DNA of 64,000 nucleotides, from NCBI GenBank assembly GCA_964555285.1, contig CAZKRM010000007.1:1-64000 (forward strand), given 5' to 3'. Shown piece after piece: positions 7,594 through 14,308 of the stretch (position 1 is the stretch's first letter; every line of letters starts with the position of its first letter). The DNA is from JBBIQV01 sp964555285. Its GTDB lineage: Bacteria > Nitrospirota > Nitrospiria > Nitrospirales > Nitrospiraceae. A program made the translations under genes and the position numbers. The notes under the pieces were generated by a model. The model saw nothing but the letters and a program-made list of their open reading frames with translations, did not search any database and had not been told where the DNA came from.

Positions 7594-8676
7594 ATGGCGG
7601 ACCAGGTGGCCGAGCAGATTGCCGCGTTGAAAGACGAGGATTGGGCGATCCGCGAGGACGCAGCCCTGGTGTTGGGCACCCTCCGGGATCACCGTGCGGT
7701 TGTCCCTTTAGTCGCCCTGTTGCGAGACGCGGACCGGGCTGTCCGCGAAGCGGCCATCGGCGCACTGACTGCGATCGGCGAGCCGTCGGTGGAGGTCCTG
7801 GGCGTCTGCCTGTCCGATCCACAACTCTCGGTCCAGGAGGCGGCCTCCTCGATTCTGGCCTCGATCGGGGATGTGCGGGTCGTCGGTCCGCTGCTGAGCG
7901 CTCTGCGGAGTGCCGACTGGATTGTCCGCATGCACGCCGCCAAGGCGTTAGGACGCATCAAGGACGCCGGGGCCATCGAGCCGCTGATCCCGCTTTTGCA
8001 GGATAAGGTCAAGGCTGTTCGGGCCGAGGCGACCGGCGCGCTGGCGGCGATCGGCGCAGCTTCTATTCCCTCGCTGATCGAGGCCTTGAAGCATGAGGAA
8101 TGGTTGGTCCGCCTGCACGCGATCGAGGCGCTGGGCAAAACGAAATCTCCGGAAGCCGTCGAGCCGCTGCTCTTTGTGCTGTTCAATGACCGGGATGCGG
8201 CGCTTCGCGAGGATGCTGTTCGGGTGCTAGGGGATATCGGGGATGGGCGGGCGGTGGAGTTCCTGTTTACCGTGATGAAAGAGCCGGGGTTGCGTCCACT
8301 GGCTGTCGATGCGTTGGGACGGATCGGGGATCGCCGGGCGGTCCCGGTCTTGGTTGACGTGGTGCGGGGCGTCCATCGTCCCGTCGAGAGTCGGTCGGTC
8401 GCCGGATGTGGGGATCGATGGGACGAAGAAATGATGACGAAGGGTGCAGCGGTACGTGCGCTTGGAGCGATTCGTGACGAATCGGCCATTCCGACGCTGG
8501 TCGCGGCGTTGCAAGACACCGTGACTCGTCCCGACGCCGCGGCAGCGTTGACCAGGTTCGGGCCGGCGACCATCCCGCACTTGTTGCCCCTGTTGGCCAA
8601 GGAAAGCGATGACAACGTCCGCTACCATGTGAAAGAGACGCTGACGCAGGTGGGGTGGCGGCCGGGGAGAATTTAG
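7594..8676 (+). CDS. HEAT-repeat protein 2
   Basis: This 360-residue soluble protein is made of about ten HEAT/PBS-lyase repeats (E-D-W-A-I-R-E-D-A-A-L-V-L-G, D-W-I-V-R-M-H-A-A-K-A-L-G-R-I-K-D and similar). The strongly repeated V-R-x-x-A and A-I-G motifs suggest a continuous superhelical scaffold. A less regular insert (around R-P-V-E-S-R-S-V-A-G-C-G) separates the last two or three repeats. The start is ATG 7594 behind AAGGATG. It opens a run of four same-strand HEAT genes. Partner and function are not evident from sequence. Confidence 0.85.
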   Translation: MADQVAEQIAALKDEDWAIREDAALVLGTLRDHRAVVPLVALLRDADRAVREAAIGALTAIGEPSVEVLGVCLSDPQLSVQEAASSILASIGDVRVVGPLLSALRSADWIVRMHAAKALGRIKDAGAIEPLIPLLQDKVKAVRAEATGALAAIGAASIPSLIEALKHEEWLVRLHAIEALGKTKSPEAVEPLLFVLFNDRDAALREDAVRVLGDIGDGRAVEFLFTVMKEPGLRPLAVDALGRIGDRRAVPVLVDVVRGVHRPVESRSVAGCGDRWDEEMMTKGAAVRALGAIRDESAIPTLVAALQDTVTRPDAAAALTRFGPATIPHLLPLLAKESDDNVRYHVKETLTQVGWRPGRI

Positions 8677-8759
8677 AGAAGTGACGATTTGGAGATTTGA
8701 CGATTTTGTCAGAGCAATCGCCAAATCACGAAATGACCAAATCAGCAAATTCTTGAGCG
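8677..8759. repeat. AT-rich imperfect palindrome between HEAT genes
   Basis: The spacer is made of GATTTGG/GATTTG units on the left and their complements (CCAAATC, CCAAATCAG) on the right, so it can fold on itself. Related GATTTGG-type strings occur at about 114-131 and 13027-13040. Nothing coding is seen. Confidence 0.35.
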
Positions 8760-9857
8760 ATGCCGAAGGAAAACATTGAGACGCTTGTTCTCGAACTCGT
8801 TCACGAAGAAGACTGGCGGCGCATGCGGGCGACCGCTGCCTGCTTGTCGGGCGGGCCGCGCGCGGTCCACGCGCTTATTCATGCGCTGGAAACGGGTCAG
8901 CCGGCGCTCAAAATCGAAGTGGCCGGGATGCTGGCCCGCGTCAAGGACCCGCAAGCCGGTGTCGCACTGGTCGGGCTTCTACGGGATGGCGATGAGGCCG
9001 TCCGGAAAGCCGGCGCGTCCGCACTCGAGCAGATGGCCGGCGTGCTCGATGCGGACAGCGCCTCGGCGTTGGTCCGGCTGCTGTACGAGTCGAAGGACGA
9101 AGGGACGCGCCGGTTGGTGACGCAGTTGCTGGGTGTGACGCCGAACGCCATCGCGCCTCTCGGCGAGATGCTGACGCATCCGGATGCTGAGGCGCAGGTC
9201 ACGGCGGCCGCGATTCTCGAACGCTTGCTCGATCCACGGTCGGCCGATGCGTTCATCGACGCGATGGGGTCTCCGGCCGTGCGCGACATCGCAGTTCGCA
9301 CGTTGAAGAAGTTGGGCGCGATCCGCGATCGGATCGATCGGGCCTTCAACGAACTGCGGGAGATCGAAGGGGCGAGCGAGCGCGAGGAAGCTCGGATGGC
9401 GACCGTCATCGACCTCTTGGGCATCGGGCGTCCCGGCGTCGAAATCCTGATCGAGTACCTGCAAGACGATGAGTGGTTGGTACGCGAAGCCGCGGCGGAT
9501 CTGCTCGGTAAGATCGACGATGTGCGCGCCGTCGAACCCTTAATGGAGCGGATGCGGGTGGACAAAGATACCGGGGTCAAGGAGCTGGCGCTCAAGGCCT
9601 TGGGGCTGATCGGGGACGCAAGGCCTGTCGCGCTGTATATCGAGGCGATTCCGATCAGGCCCTTGCGGGTCTATGCGATGGAGGCTCTGGCGAAGGTGAA
9701 AGACGTCGAAGTGCTCCGGCCCTACGCGGAGCTGTTCGAGCGTCTGAAGACCGACCGGGATGGGTTGGTGTCCTACAACGCAGGATTGATTTCGGACAAA
9801 CTGGCGGCGCTCGCCGGCGAGCAGGCCGCCCAGGAAGGACAGGCCGGCGATGAGTGA
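8760..9857 (+). CDS. HEAT-repeat protein 3
   Basis: This 365-residue protein has weaker but recognisable HEAT repeats (V-A-G-M-L-A-R-V-K-D, A-V-R-K-A-G-A-S-A-L, D-E-W-L-V-R-E-A-A-A-D-L-L-G-K-I-D-D). It is the most diverged of the island. The middle (about residues 185-220) loses the pattern and looks helical, and the C-terminal third returns to less regular helices with an Ala/Gln-rich end. It has no signal peptide. Its stop lies inside the start of HEAT gene 4 (ATG at 9850, TGA at 9855), implying translational coupling. Confidence 0.82.
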   Translation: MPKENIETLVLELVHEEDWRRMRATAACLSGGPRAVHALIHALETGQPALKIEVAGMLARVKDPQAGVALVGLLRDGDEAVRKAGASALEQMAGVLDADSASALVRLLYESKDEGTRRLVTQLLGVTPNAIAPLGEMLTHPDAEAQVTAAAILERLLDPRSADAFIDAMGSPAVRDIAVRTLKKLGAIRDRIDRAFNELREIEGASEREEARMATVIDLLGIGRPGVEILIEYLQDDEWLVREAAADLLGKIDDVRAVEPLMERMRVDKDTGVKELALKALGLIGDARPVALYIEAIPIRPLRVYAMEALAKVKDVEVLRPYAELFERLKTDRDGLVSYNAGLISDKLAALAGEQAAQEGQAGDE

Positions 9858-10626
9858 GACCGAACCGCAGTCCGATCGAGTGGACCAGTTGATTTCGGCG
9901 TTGCGGGACGAGAACGATGCGTTACGCGATCACGCCATCGCGAGCTTGGGACAGATGGGCATGGAGGCGGTGCCCCGCTTGATCGGCCTGATGGCGGACG
10001 AAGATGCGATGATCCGCGAGGCGGCCACGAGCGCGGTCGTGCGAATCGGTCCTGCCGTGGTGGAGCCGCTCATCGAGGCGCTTCGTGACGACGAATGGGC
10101 GATCCGCGAGCAAGCCGCCTCCGGGCTGGGTAAGCTGAAAGACCCGCGCGGAGTCGAGCCGCTGGTCCGGGCGCTGAAAGATAAAGACGGCGCCGTGCGG
10201 ACGGCGGCGGTCTGGGCGCTGGAACGAATCGGCGATCCGCATGCCGTGCCGGGCCTGGTCGAGGTGCTGGGTGATAACACCTTGCGCGAGGACGTGGCGC
10301 GTGTCCTCAAGAAAATCGGCGATGCGCGCGCCGTCGACGCCTTGATCGACGGGCTGCTCGGCACCAACTGGATGGTTCGCCGCCATGCGGCTGAAGCCCT
10401 GGGCAAGATCGGCGACCCTCGTGGCGTGGACCCGCTGATCCACTCGTTACAGGATGAGGATTGGCTGGTGAGACGCAACGCGGCCGAGTCGCTGGCCCGG
10501 CTGGGTGACAAGCGCGCCATCGATCCGCTCCTCCCATTGCGCGAGGATGAAAACACGATGGTCCAGGAAACGGTCGAGGGTGTCCTCGCCAGCCTGGGCT
10601 GGAAGCCGGAACAACCTTCTCACTGA
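9850..10626 (+). CDS. HEAT-repeat protein 4
   Basis: This 258-residue protein consists of about eight nearly canonical HEAT/PBS-lyase repeats, from L-R-D-E-N-D-A-L-R-D-H-A through D-W-L-V-R-R-N-A-A-E-S-L-A-R-L-G-D. It is compact, with little outside the repeats, so it is likely a curved all-helical binding protein. It overlaps the preceding gene by eight bases and is followed after 16 bases by HEAT gene 5, so the three are one operon. There is no cofactor or catalytic signature. Confidence 0.85.
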   Translation: MSETEPQSDRVDQLISALRDENDALRDHAIASLGQMGMEAVPRLIGLMADEDAMIREAATSAVVRIGPAVVEPLIEALRDDEWAIREQAASGLGKLKDPRGVEPLVRALKDKDGAVRTAAVWALERIGDPHAVPGLVEVLGDNTLREDVARVLKKIGDARAVDALIDGLLGTNWMVRRHAAEALGKIGDPRGVDPLIHSLQDEDWLVRRNAAESLARLGDKRAIDPLLPLREDENTMVQETVEGVLASLGWKPEQPSH

Positions 10627-10642
10627 ATAAAGGATGGACACC

Positions 10643-11347
10643 ATGGCAGATGACGCACCAGCGAAACTGATTCAAATCGGTCCGAAAGGCGGCGCCAAGA
10701 AGGATGGGTTCAATCTCGTCACGGAACGGGTGGTGGCGGTGAATCCGGAATCCAAGCAGATCGAAGTCGAACTGCTCGCGTATGACGGGAAGACGGTCCT
10801 GCTGGATGTGGCGGACGAAGCCCTTGAGGATCTCAAGAAGATCAAGGTGGGCGACGGGGCGACGATCCGCGTGGTCGAAGAAGGCGGCAAGCGCATCGCC
10901 AAACAACTCAAGATTCGGGCAAAGGACCCGAACGCGGCGAAGGCCGATGCCATGCTCCTCGACCTCAAGGATTCGCATTGGCTCAACCGCAAATATGCGG
11001 CGGAGGTGCTGGGGGATCTGAAGGACCCGCGGGCAGTCGGTCCGCTGGTGGAGTCCCTGACGGATGAGGTGGGCGATGTGCGCCAGCGCGCGTATGATTC
11101 CTTGATCAAGATGGGCAGTGTGGCGGTGCCGGCGTTGGTGCCGCTGCTCGTGTCGGAGGAAGATGAGCTGCGGCAGTCCGTCACCGAGATCGTCAGAAAG
11201 ATCGGCAAGCCCGCCGTCGAACCGCTGGCTGTGGCGTTAGGCGAAGCGGACGACCGGTTGAAGACACGGATTATGAAAGTGTTGGATCGGATGGGCTATA
11301 AGCCGAAGCCGAAGGACGAGGGCAAGGCGGTTCCGAGGCTGACGTGA
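10643..11347 (+). CDS. HEAT-repeat protein 5 with N-terminal beta domain
   Basis: This protein of about 234 residues differs from its neighbours. The first 90 residues are a beta-rich, Gly/Lys-containing domain (F-N-L-V-T-E-R-V-V-A-V-N, I-E-V-E-L-L-A-Y-D-G-K, V-G-D-G-A-T-I-R-V-V-E-E), perhaps OB- or SH3-like. Three or four HEAT repeats follow (H-W-L-N-R-K-Y-A-A-E-V-L-G-D-L-K-D onward), then a Lys/Pro tail. ATG 10643 is preferred because AAAGGA lies eight bases upstream; ATG 10634 is in frame. Its last 85-110 bases are duplicated at 14706-14836 beyond the DGR, which marks a recombination event. Confidence 0.8.
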   Translation: MADDAPAKLIQIGPKGGAKKDGFNLVTERVVAVNPESKQIEVELLAYDGKTVLLDVADEALEDLKKIKVGDGATIRVVEEGGKRIAKQLKIRAKDPNAAKADAMLLDLKDSHWLNRKYAAEVLGDLKDPRAVGPLVESLTDEVGDVRQRAYDSLIKMGSVAVPALVPLLVSEEDELRQSVTEIVRKIGKPAVEPLAVALGEADDRLKTRIMKVLDRMGYKPKPKDEGKAVPRLT

Positions 11348-11644
11348 ACACACACCGTATGGTTTCCCACAGTGTCTGCCTCCCAAGAAAGAGGTATTGA
11401 CAGCGCACTGTAGCACGCCGTAGCGTAGCGCCCTCAGCTCGATGCCCGCAATTCCTTACCCAGCGGGGCCTGAGCCAGGGGGCGCGATGCAACCTGCTTC
11501 TGTTCAGCGCTCGGTCACCTTCCCGTTCGCGGCTCCCGGCTTGCACTCACTCACTCACTCACTCACTCACGTCTTCCCGCGTTAGCGAACCAGCCCCGTC
11601 CGACAGAGACATGGGGAGCAGGTCATCCTGACCTGAGTGCCCCG
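11348..11644. other. Intergenic region with CACT microsatellite
   Basis: About 297 bases without a convincing gene. The one clear structure is a tandem CACT tract at 11544-11570 (six units plus CAC). No terminator or strong promoter was recognised. It lies between the HEAT operon and the lipoprotein gene. Confidence 0.5.
11544..11570. repeat. (CACT)n microsatellite
   Basis: Six and three-quarter consecutive CACT units, about 75 bases before the lipoprotein start. Tetranucleotide tracts can vary in length by slippage; a role in expression is only a possibility. Confidence 0.8.
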
Positions 11645-12109
11645 ATGCCCACCACGGCGTCCGTCTCGCGCTCCCATAATCATCGGCACGCGCTCGTGAC
11701 GCTGGCGCTGCTCGCTTGTCTCTCCGGCTGCGGACCGGCCCCTTCAGGCGAGGCGTCGAGCATCGGCACGAGCATGGGTGGGCTGTCCGAGTCGCAAACT
11801 GTCTTGCAGAACAATCCGTCAACACACAACGAGCCAAGAACTTCAGTGGGAACCCCCGCGCCGGCCGAGCCACGCGAGGCAGAGCCCCTCGTCGTGCCCG
11901 ACTGGATGGCCCAAGCGCTCGCCTCGCCCGATGCGCAGGTGCGGCTCACGGCCTTGGATCGCTGGGCGCAGCAGGGGCCGCAGGCACCGCTCGATCCGCT
12001 GGTTGTCGCGCTCGACGACGAGGACGAGCAAGTCCGCGCGAAGGCGATGGCATTGTTTGAGCAGGCCTGGGCGGCGGAGCAGAAGGCGAAGGCTGAGGCA
12101 GAGAAATAA
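11645..12109 (+). CDS. Lipoprotein with HEAT-like segment
   Basis: This 154-residue protein has an N-terminal basic region, a hydrophobic stretch and a lipobox (L-S-G-C at about residues 26-29), so it is probably a lipid-anchored envelope protein. A Ser/Thr/Pro linker leads to a C-terminal part with two HEAT-like helices (P-D-A-Q-V-R-L-T-A-L-D-R-W and D-E-Q-V-R-A-K-A-M-A-L-F-E-Q-A-W). This relates it to the cytoplasmic HEAT proteins upstream. The tail is Ala/Lys/Glu-rich. It lies upstream of the DGR target gene. Function unknown. Confidence 0.7.
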   Translation: MPTTASVSRSHNHRHALVTLALLACLSGCGPAPSGEASSIGTSMGGLSESQTVLQNNPSTHNEPRTSVGTPAPAEPREAEPLVVPDWMAQALASPDAQVRLTALDRWAQQGPQAPLDPLVVALDDEDEQVRAKAMALFEQAWAAEQKAKAEAEK

Positions 12110-12128
12110 CAGGAGGCCGAACAAGGAA

Positions 12129-12229
12129 GCTGGAAGGACACCCGTGTCGGTCCTGTGCTCCCGGAGCCCTCACCTCGGAAGGTGATCGCTCGACGGCCGC
12201 AGTGGGACCAGCACGGGTATCCTTCCAGC
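12129..12229. repeat. Extended ~100-nt stem-loop upstream of DGR target
   Basis: Outer arms at 12129-12146 and 12212-12229 are 18 bases long with one mismatch. Inside, a GGTCC/GGACC pairing and a central hairpin (TCACCT, loop CGGA, AGGTGA at 12170-12185) lie on the same axis. The whole forms one long hairpin, about 130 bases before the target start. It could be a cruciform, a leader RNA structure or a small mobile palindrome. Confidence 0.65.
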
Positions 12230-12276
12230 GGGAGAGAGCCGCCGGATCGAGGTGAGGAGGGGGAGCAAGGAGGGAT

Positions 12277-12303
12277 GAAGGCGGTGAAGGCGGTGAAGGC
12301 GGT
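12277..12303. repeat. Nine-base tandem repeat
   Basis: GAAGGCGGT occurs three times in a row, about 60 bases upstream of the DGR target start. No function is assigned. Confidence 0.8.
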
Positions 12304-12360
12304 TCGCTCGAAGAAGATTCAGTCAGTCGGTGCCATCAACAACACAACAAGGAGGGAGTG

Positions 12361-13008
12361 ATGAAGACACGACGGTTTCTCACAGTCACGGTCGGTGCGT
12401 TGGTCCTCGGAGGGGTGCTCATGGTGGGCTATGGGAGCGGGGTCACGCCGGCGGCGGCGGACAATCCACCCCCGCCGCCGAACCCGTTCGCCCAGATTTT
12501 AGCCAAGCTGGATCAGGTTCTCGCCGCCATCGCGGGCATCGGCGGAGGCGGGAATGACGGCAATCACACCTTGCGGTGGGATCAAGCCCTGCCGGCGGCG
12601 CAGCGGTTCGTCATCCTGGCGGCGTTCAATAGCGACGCGGTGTTGGATAAGAACACCGGCTTGGTGTGGGAGAAGTCTCCTGCGACGACGACCCACACAT
12701 GGAGTGATGCCCGCTCCCAATGCGCCAACAAGAACGTGGGCGGTCAGAAGGGCTGGCGCCTGTCCTCGTTCGCCGAGCTGAGCAGTCTGGTGGATCCCTC
12801 CGTGGCGGCTCCGGGTCCAACGTTACCGCCGGGCCATCCGTTTCTCAATGTCCAGTCGGACGGCTATTGGTCGGCGACGACGAACGCAGTCCTTCCGACC
12901 CGCGCGTGGATCGTGGTCTTTTTCAGTGGCGTCGTGGGCACCGACGATAAGACCAACCCCGGCCGCGCCTGGTGTGTGCGCGGTGGCGTGAATGCGGATG
13001 CATATTGA
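12361..13008 (+). CDS. DGR target: secreted Lcl/DUF1566-type variable protein
   Basis: This protein of about 215 residues has an N-terminal signal peptide (cleavage near A-A-A-D-N), a Pro-rich linker and a short helical stretch. The C-terminal Lcl/DUF1566-type domain has L-D-K-N-T-G-L-V-W-E, W-S-D-A-R-S-Q-C, G-W-R-L-S-S-F-A-E-L and G-Y-W-S-A-T-T. C-type-lectin-like and related folds of this kind are the usual display scaffold of DGRs. The last 55 residues contain the variable region (12841-12984), ending in W-C-V-R-G before a nine-residue tail. The start is ATG 12361 behind AAGGAGGG; the GTG at 12358 is less likely. The gene is intact, while the machinery downstream (avd, reverse transcriptase) is broken. 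The exported product probably binds a surface or ligand; the partner is unknown. Confidence 0.85.
   Translation: MKTRRFLTVTVGALVLGGVLMVGYGSGVTPAAADNPPPPPNPFAQILAKLDQVLAAIAGIGGGGNDGNHTLRWDQALPAAQRFVILAAFNSDAVLDKNTGLVWEKSPATTTHTWSDARSQCANKNVGGQKGWRLSSFAELSSLVDPSVAAPGPTLPPGHPFLNVQSDGYWSATTNAVLPTRAWIVVFFSGVVGTDDKTNPGRAWCVRGGVNADAY
12841..12984 (+). other. DGR variable region (VR)
   Basis: These 144 bases inside the target gene align without gaps to the TR at 14161-14304. By hand count there are 40 differences, 24 of them at the 42 TR adenines and 16 at the other 102 positions. TR Asn codons become Gly, Arg, Val, Phe, Leu, Ser or Asp, while the framework Y-W-S-A-T-T, A-W and W-C-V-R-G is kept. 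Most non-adenine differences are third-position changes, consistent with later drift of TR or VR. Confidence 0.88.
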
Positions 13009-13042
13009 AGATTCGGTAATTGGAATGATTTGATCATTTGGG

Positions 13043-13070
13043 GGGGCAGGGGGCGGCTGCCCCCTGCCCC
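13043..13070. repeat. Perfect 12-bp hairpin downstream of VR
   Basis: GGGGCAGGGGGC (13043-13054), loop GGCT, and its exact complement (13059-13070). It begins 35 bases after the target stop. In characterised DGRs a hairpin/cruciform just downstream of VR stimulates retrohoming, so this is a candidate. It could also be a transcription terminator, but no T tract follows. Confidence 0.7.
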
Positions 13071-13091
13071 GCGGTGAGTCCGGGGGCGAGA

Positions 13092-13138
13092 GGGGACTGG
13101 CTCCCGCCGTCGCTTGGTTTTGGCGGGTGCCTGTCCCC
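13092..13138. repeat. REP-like hairpin
   Basis: Seventeen-base arms GGGGACTGGCTCCCGCC (13092-13108) and GGCGGGTGCCTGTCCCC (13122-13138) pair with two mismatches. Same family as the elements at 235, 1025, 13152 and 13322. Confidence 0.7.
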
Positions 13139-13151
13139 GGTCTTTCGGAAA

Positions 13152-13186
13152 GGGGACAGTCGCCGGCCGGAAGGGCGACAGTCCCC
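13152..13186. repeat. REP-like hairpin
   Basis: Thirteen-base arms GGGGACAGTCGCC and GGCGACAGTCCCC pair with one mismatch around a short loop. It is adjacent to, and related to, the preceding element. Confidence 0.68.
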
Positions 13187-13254
13187 AGGAGGAGGCGCAC
13201 AGCGATCGGGTTCTGGCTGATGGCTGAATGCTGATCGCTGAACGCGTTTTTGCG

Positions 13255-13395
13255 ATGGCCCGCTACGAACATTTGCCCATCTACAAGACCGCGATGGACT
13301 TGGCGGTGTATCTGGACGAGAGGGAACTGGCTCCCCGAGCTGGTCGAGGGGTGCCTGTCCCCACTTGCCGTCGAGTCCCGCGCTGGCCGGCATGA
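13255..13395 (+). pseudogene. avd: Truncated DGR accessory protein gene (avd remnant, copy 2)
   Basis: The frame starts M-A-R-Y-E-H-L-P-I-Y-K-T-A-M-D-L-A-V-Y-L-D-E, the N-terminal helix of the Avd family. It then runs into a REP-like palindrome (E-L-A-P-R-A-G-R-G-V-P-V-P) and stops after 46 residues instead of about 120. It lies between target gene and TR, where avd normally sits. The first 20 codons differ from copy 1 (172) by six synonymous changes, and both copies are broken at the same point. Avd normally binds the reverse transcriptase and is needed for retrohoming, so loss should inactivate the element unless another copy exists. Confidence 0.75.
13322..13363. repeat. REP-like element disrupting avd copy 2
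   Basis: GGGAACTGGCTCCCC and GGGGTGCCTGTCCCC half-sites form an imperfect palindrome exactly where avd homology ends, as at 235-320 in copy 1 but with a much shorter centre. Confidence 0.62.
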
Positions 13396-13428
13396 GACTG
13401 GATCTTCTCTCCGAAGGCGCAACTCTGA

Positions 13429-13864
13429 TTACAGGGTTGTCGGATACACAATCCATTTGCCGAGTTGGCGGAAGTCGTCGTCAAACGCGAAGGCCGCGCG
13501 GGTGCCGCACCGTTCCATCAGCACGAAACTCGTGCAGTCCACGAAGCTGAACCGTTTATCCCGGTACCGACGAAACAGGGCCCACGCGTCGGATGCATCC
13601 TGTGTCGTGACGCGCAGACTCGGTGTGATGGCCTCATCGAACAGGCGTCGCCCGAATCGTACCGCGGGCTCGAAGCCCAGCCGCCATCCGAATCAGCGTC
13701 ACGGTTTCGTAAATGACGAGATTGCTCGTGACCAGGAGCCCCTCGTGATGACGCATGAACTCCACGGCGACAGGATGGAAACGGTCGGTGCGATCGGCGA
13801 GGGCGAAGAAGGCGGAGGTATCAACAAAGACGGCAGTGTGAACTCCGCGTGCGGAGAGTCTCAC
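13429..13864 (-). pseudogene. Frameshifted PIN-domain (VapC-like) toxin
   Basis: The first part reads V-F-V-D-T-S-A-F-F-A-L-A-D and H-E-G-L-L-V-T-S-N-L-V-I-Y-E-T, with the first acidic residues of a PIN-domain ribonuclease. After L-I-R-M at about 13675-13690 the frame shifts by one base. The continuation (L-G-F-E-P-A-V-R-F, then F-S-F-V-D-C-T-S-F and A-F-A-F-D-D-D-F) carries the remaining PIN acidic residues and ends at 13429. An extra G in the GGCGGCTGGG run is the likely cause. The GTG start overlaps the stop of the upstream antitoxin-like frame as GTGA, the usual toxin-antitoxin coupling. A sequencing error is possible; otherwise the toxin is dead. Confidence 0.72.
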
Positions 13865-14064
13865 GGTTTCTCATACAGGTGCACATCGTGCTCCACGCTG
13901 ATATCCGTGAAGCCGCTGGCGCCAACCCCCGGCGAGCGCGAGGTAAGCTTTCCGTTGACGGGCGATCAGGGCCTTCCGCCGCGCCGCCGATGAGAGCCGT
14001 GAGCGAGTGCGTCGGGCAGGCGTCCCTCGTGGCGAGGAAGCTGGCTTTGAGCGGATTCCTTTCA
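13861..14064 (-). pseudogene. Probable decayed antitoxin partner of the PIN toxin
   Basis: Upstream of the PIN frame a basic helical stretch (A-R-R-K-A-L-I-A-R-Q-R-K-A-Y-L-A-L-A-G) is followed, one frame away, by A-S-G-F-T-D-I-S-V-E-H-D-V-H-L-Y ending with a stop that overlaps the toxin start. The shift falls in the GCCGGGGGTTGGC run. The position and end point fit an antitoxin; the family cannot be named and the start is uncertain. Confidence 0.45.
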
Positions 14065-14160
14065 TGTTTGCACTATACACTGGCTTCGCTAAGAAAACCA
14101 ACAAGAGACAGGACCAGTGGGCCAGCGATTCCCATCTGTCACCGGGCTAGCGACTATCCC

Positions 14161-14304
14161 TTTACCAACGTCCAGTCGGCCAACTATTGGTCGGCGACGA
14201 CGAATGCCGAGAATCCCACCAACGCGTGGGACGTGAATTTCAACAATGGCAACGTGAACACCAACAATAAGACCAACAGCAACCAGGTTTGGTGTGTCCG
14301 TGGT
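14161..14304 (+). other. DGR template repeat (TR)
   Basis: A 144-base repeat of the VR, rich in AAC/AAT codons (14 Asn in 48 codons, including N-F-N-N-G-N-V-N-T-N-N-K-T-N), which is the codon choice that lets adenine mutagenesis give the widest residue range. It lies directly before the reverse transcriptase frame, ending five bases before its ATG. The surrounding open frame (13849-14403) has no sensible protein start and is not a gene. Upstream of the TTT at 14161 the similarity to the target gene fades. Confidence 0.88.
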
Positions 14305-14308
14305 GAGC

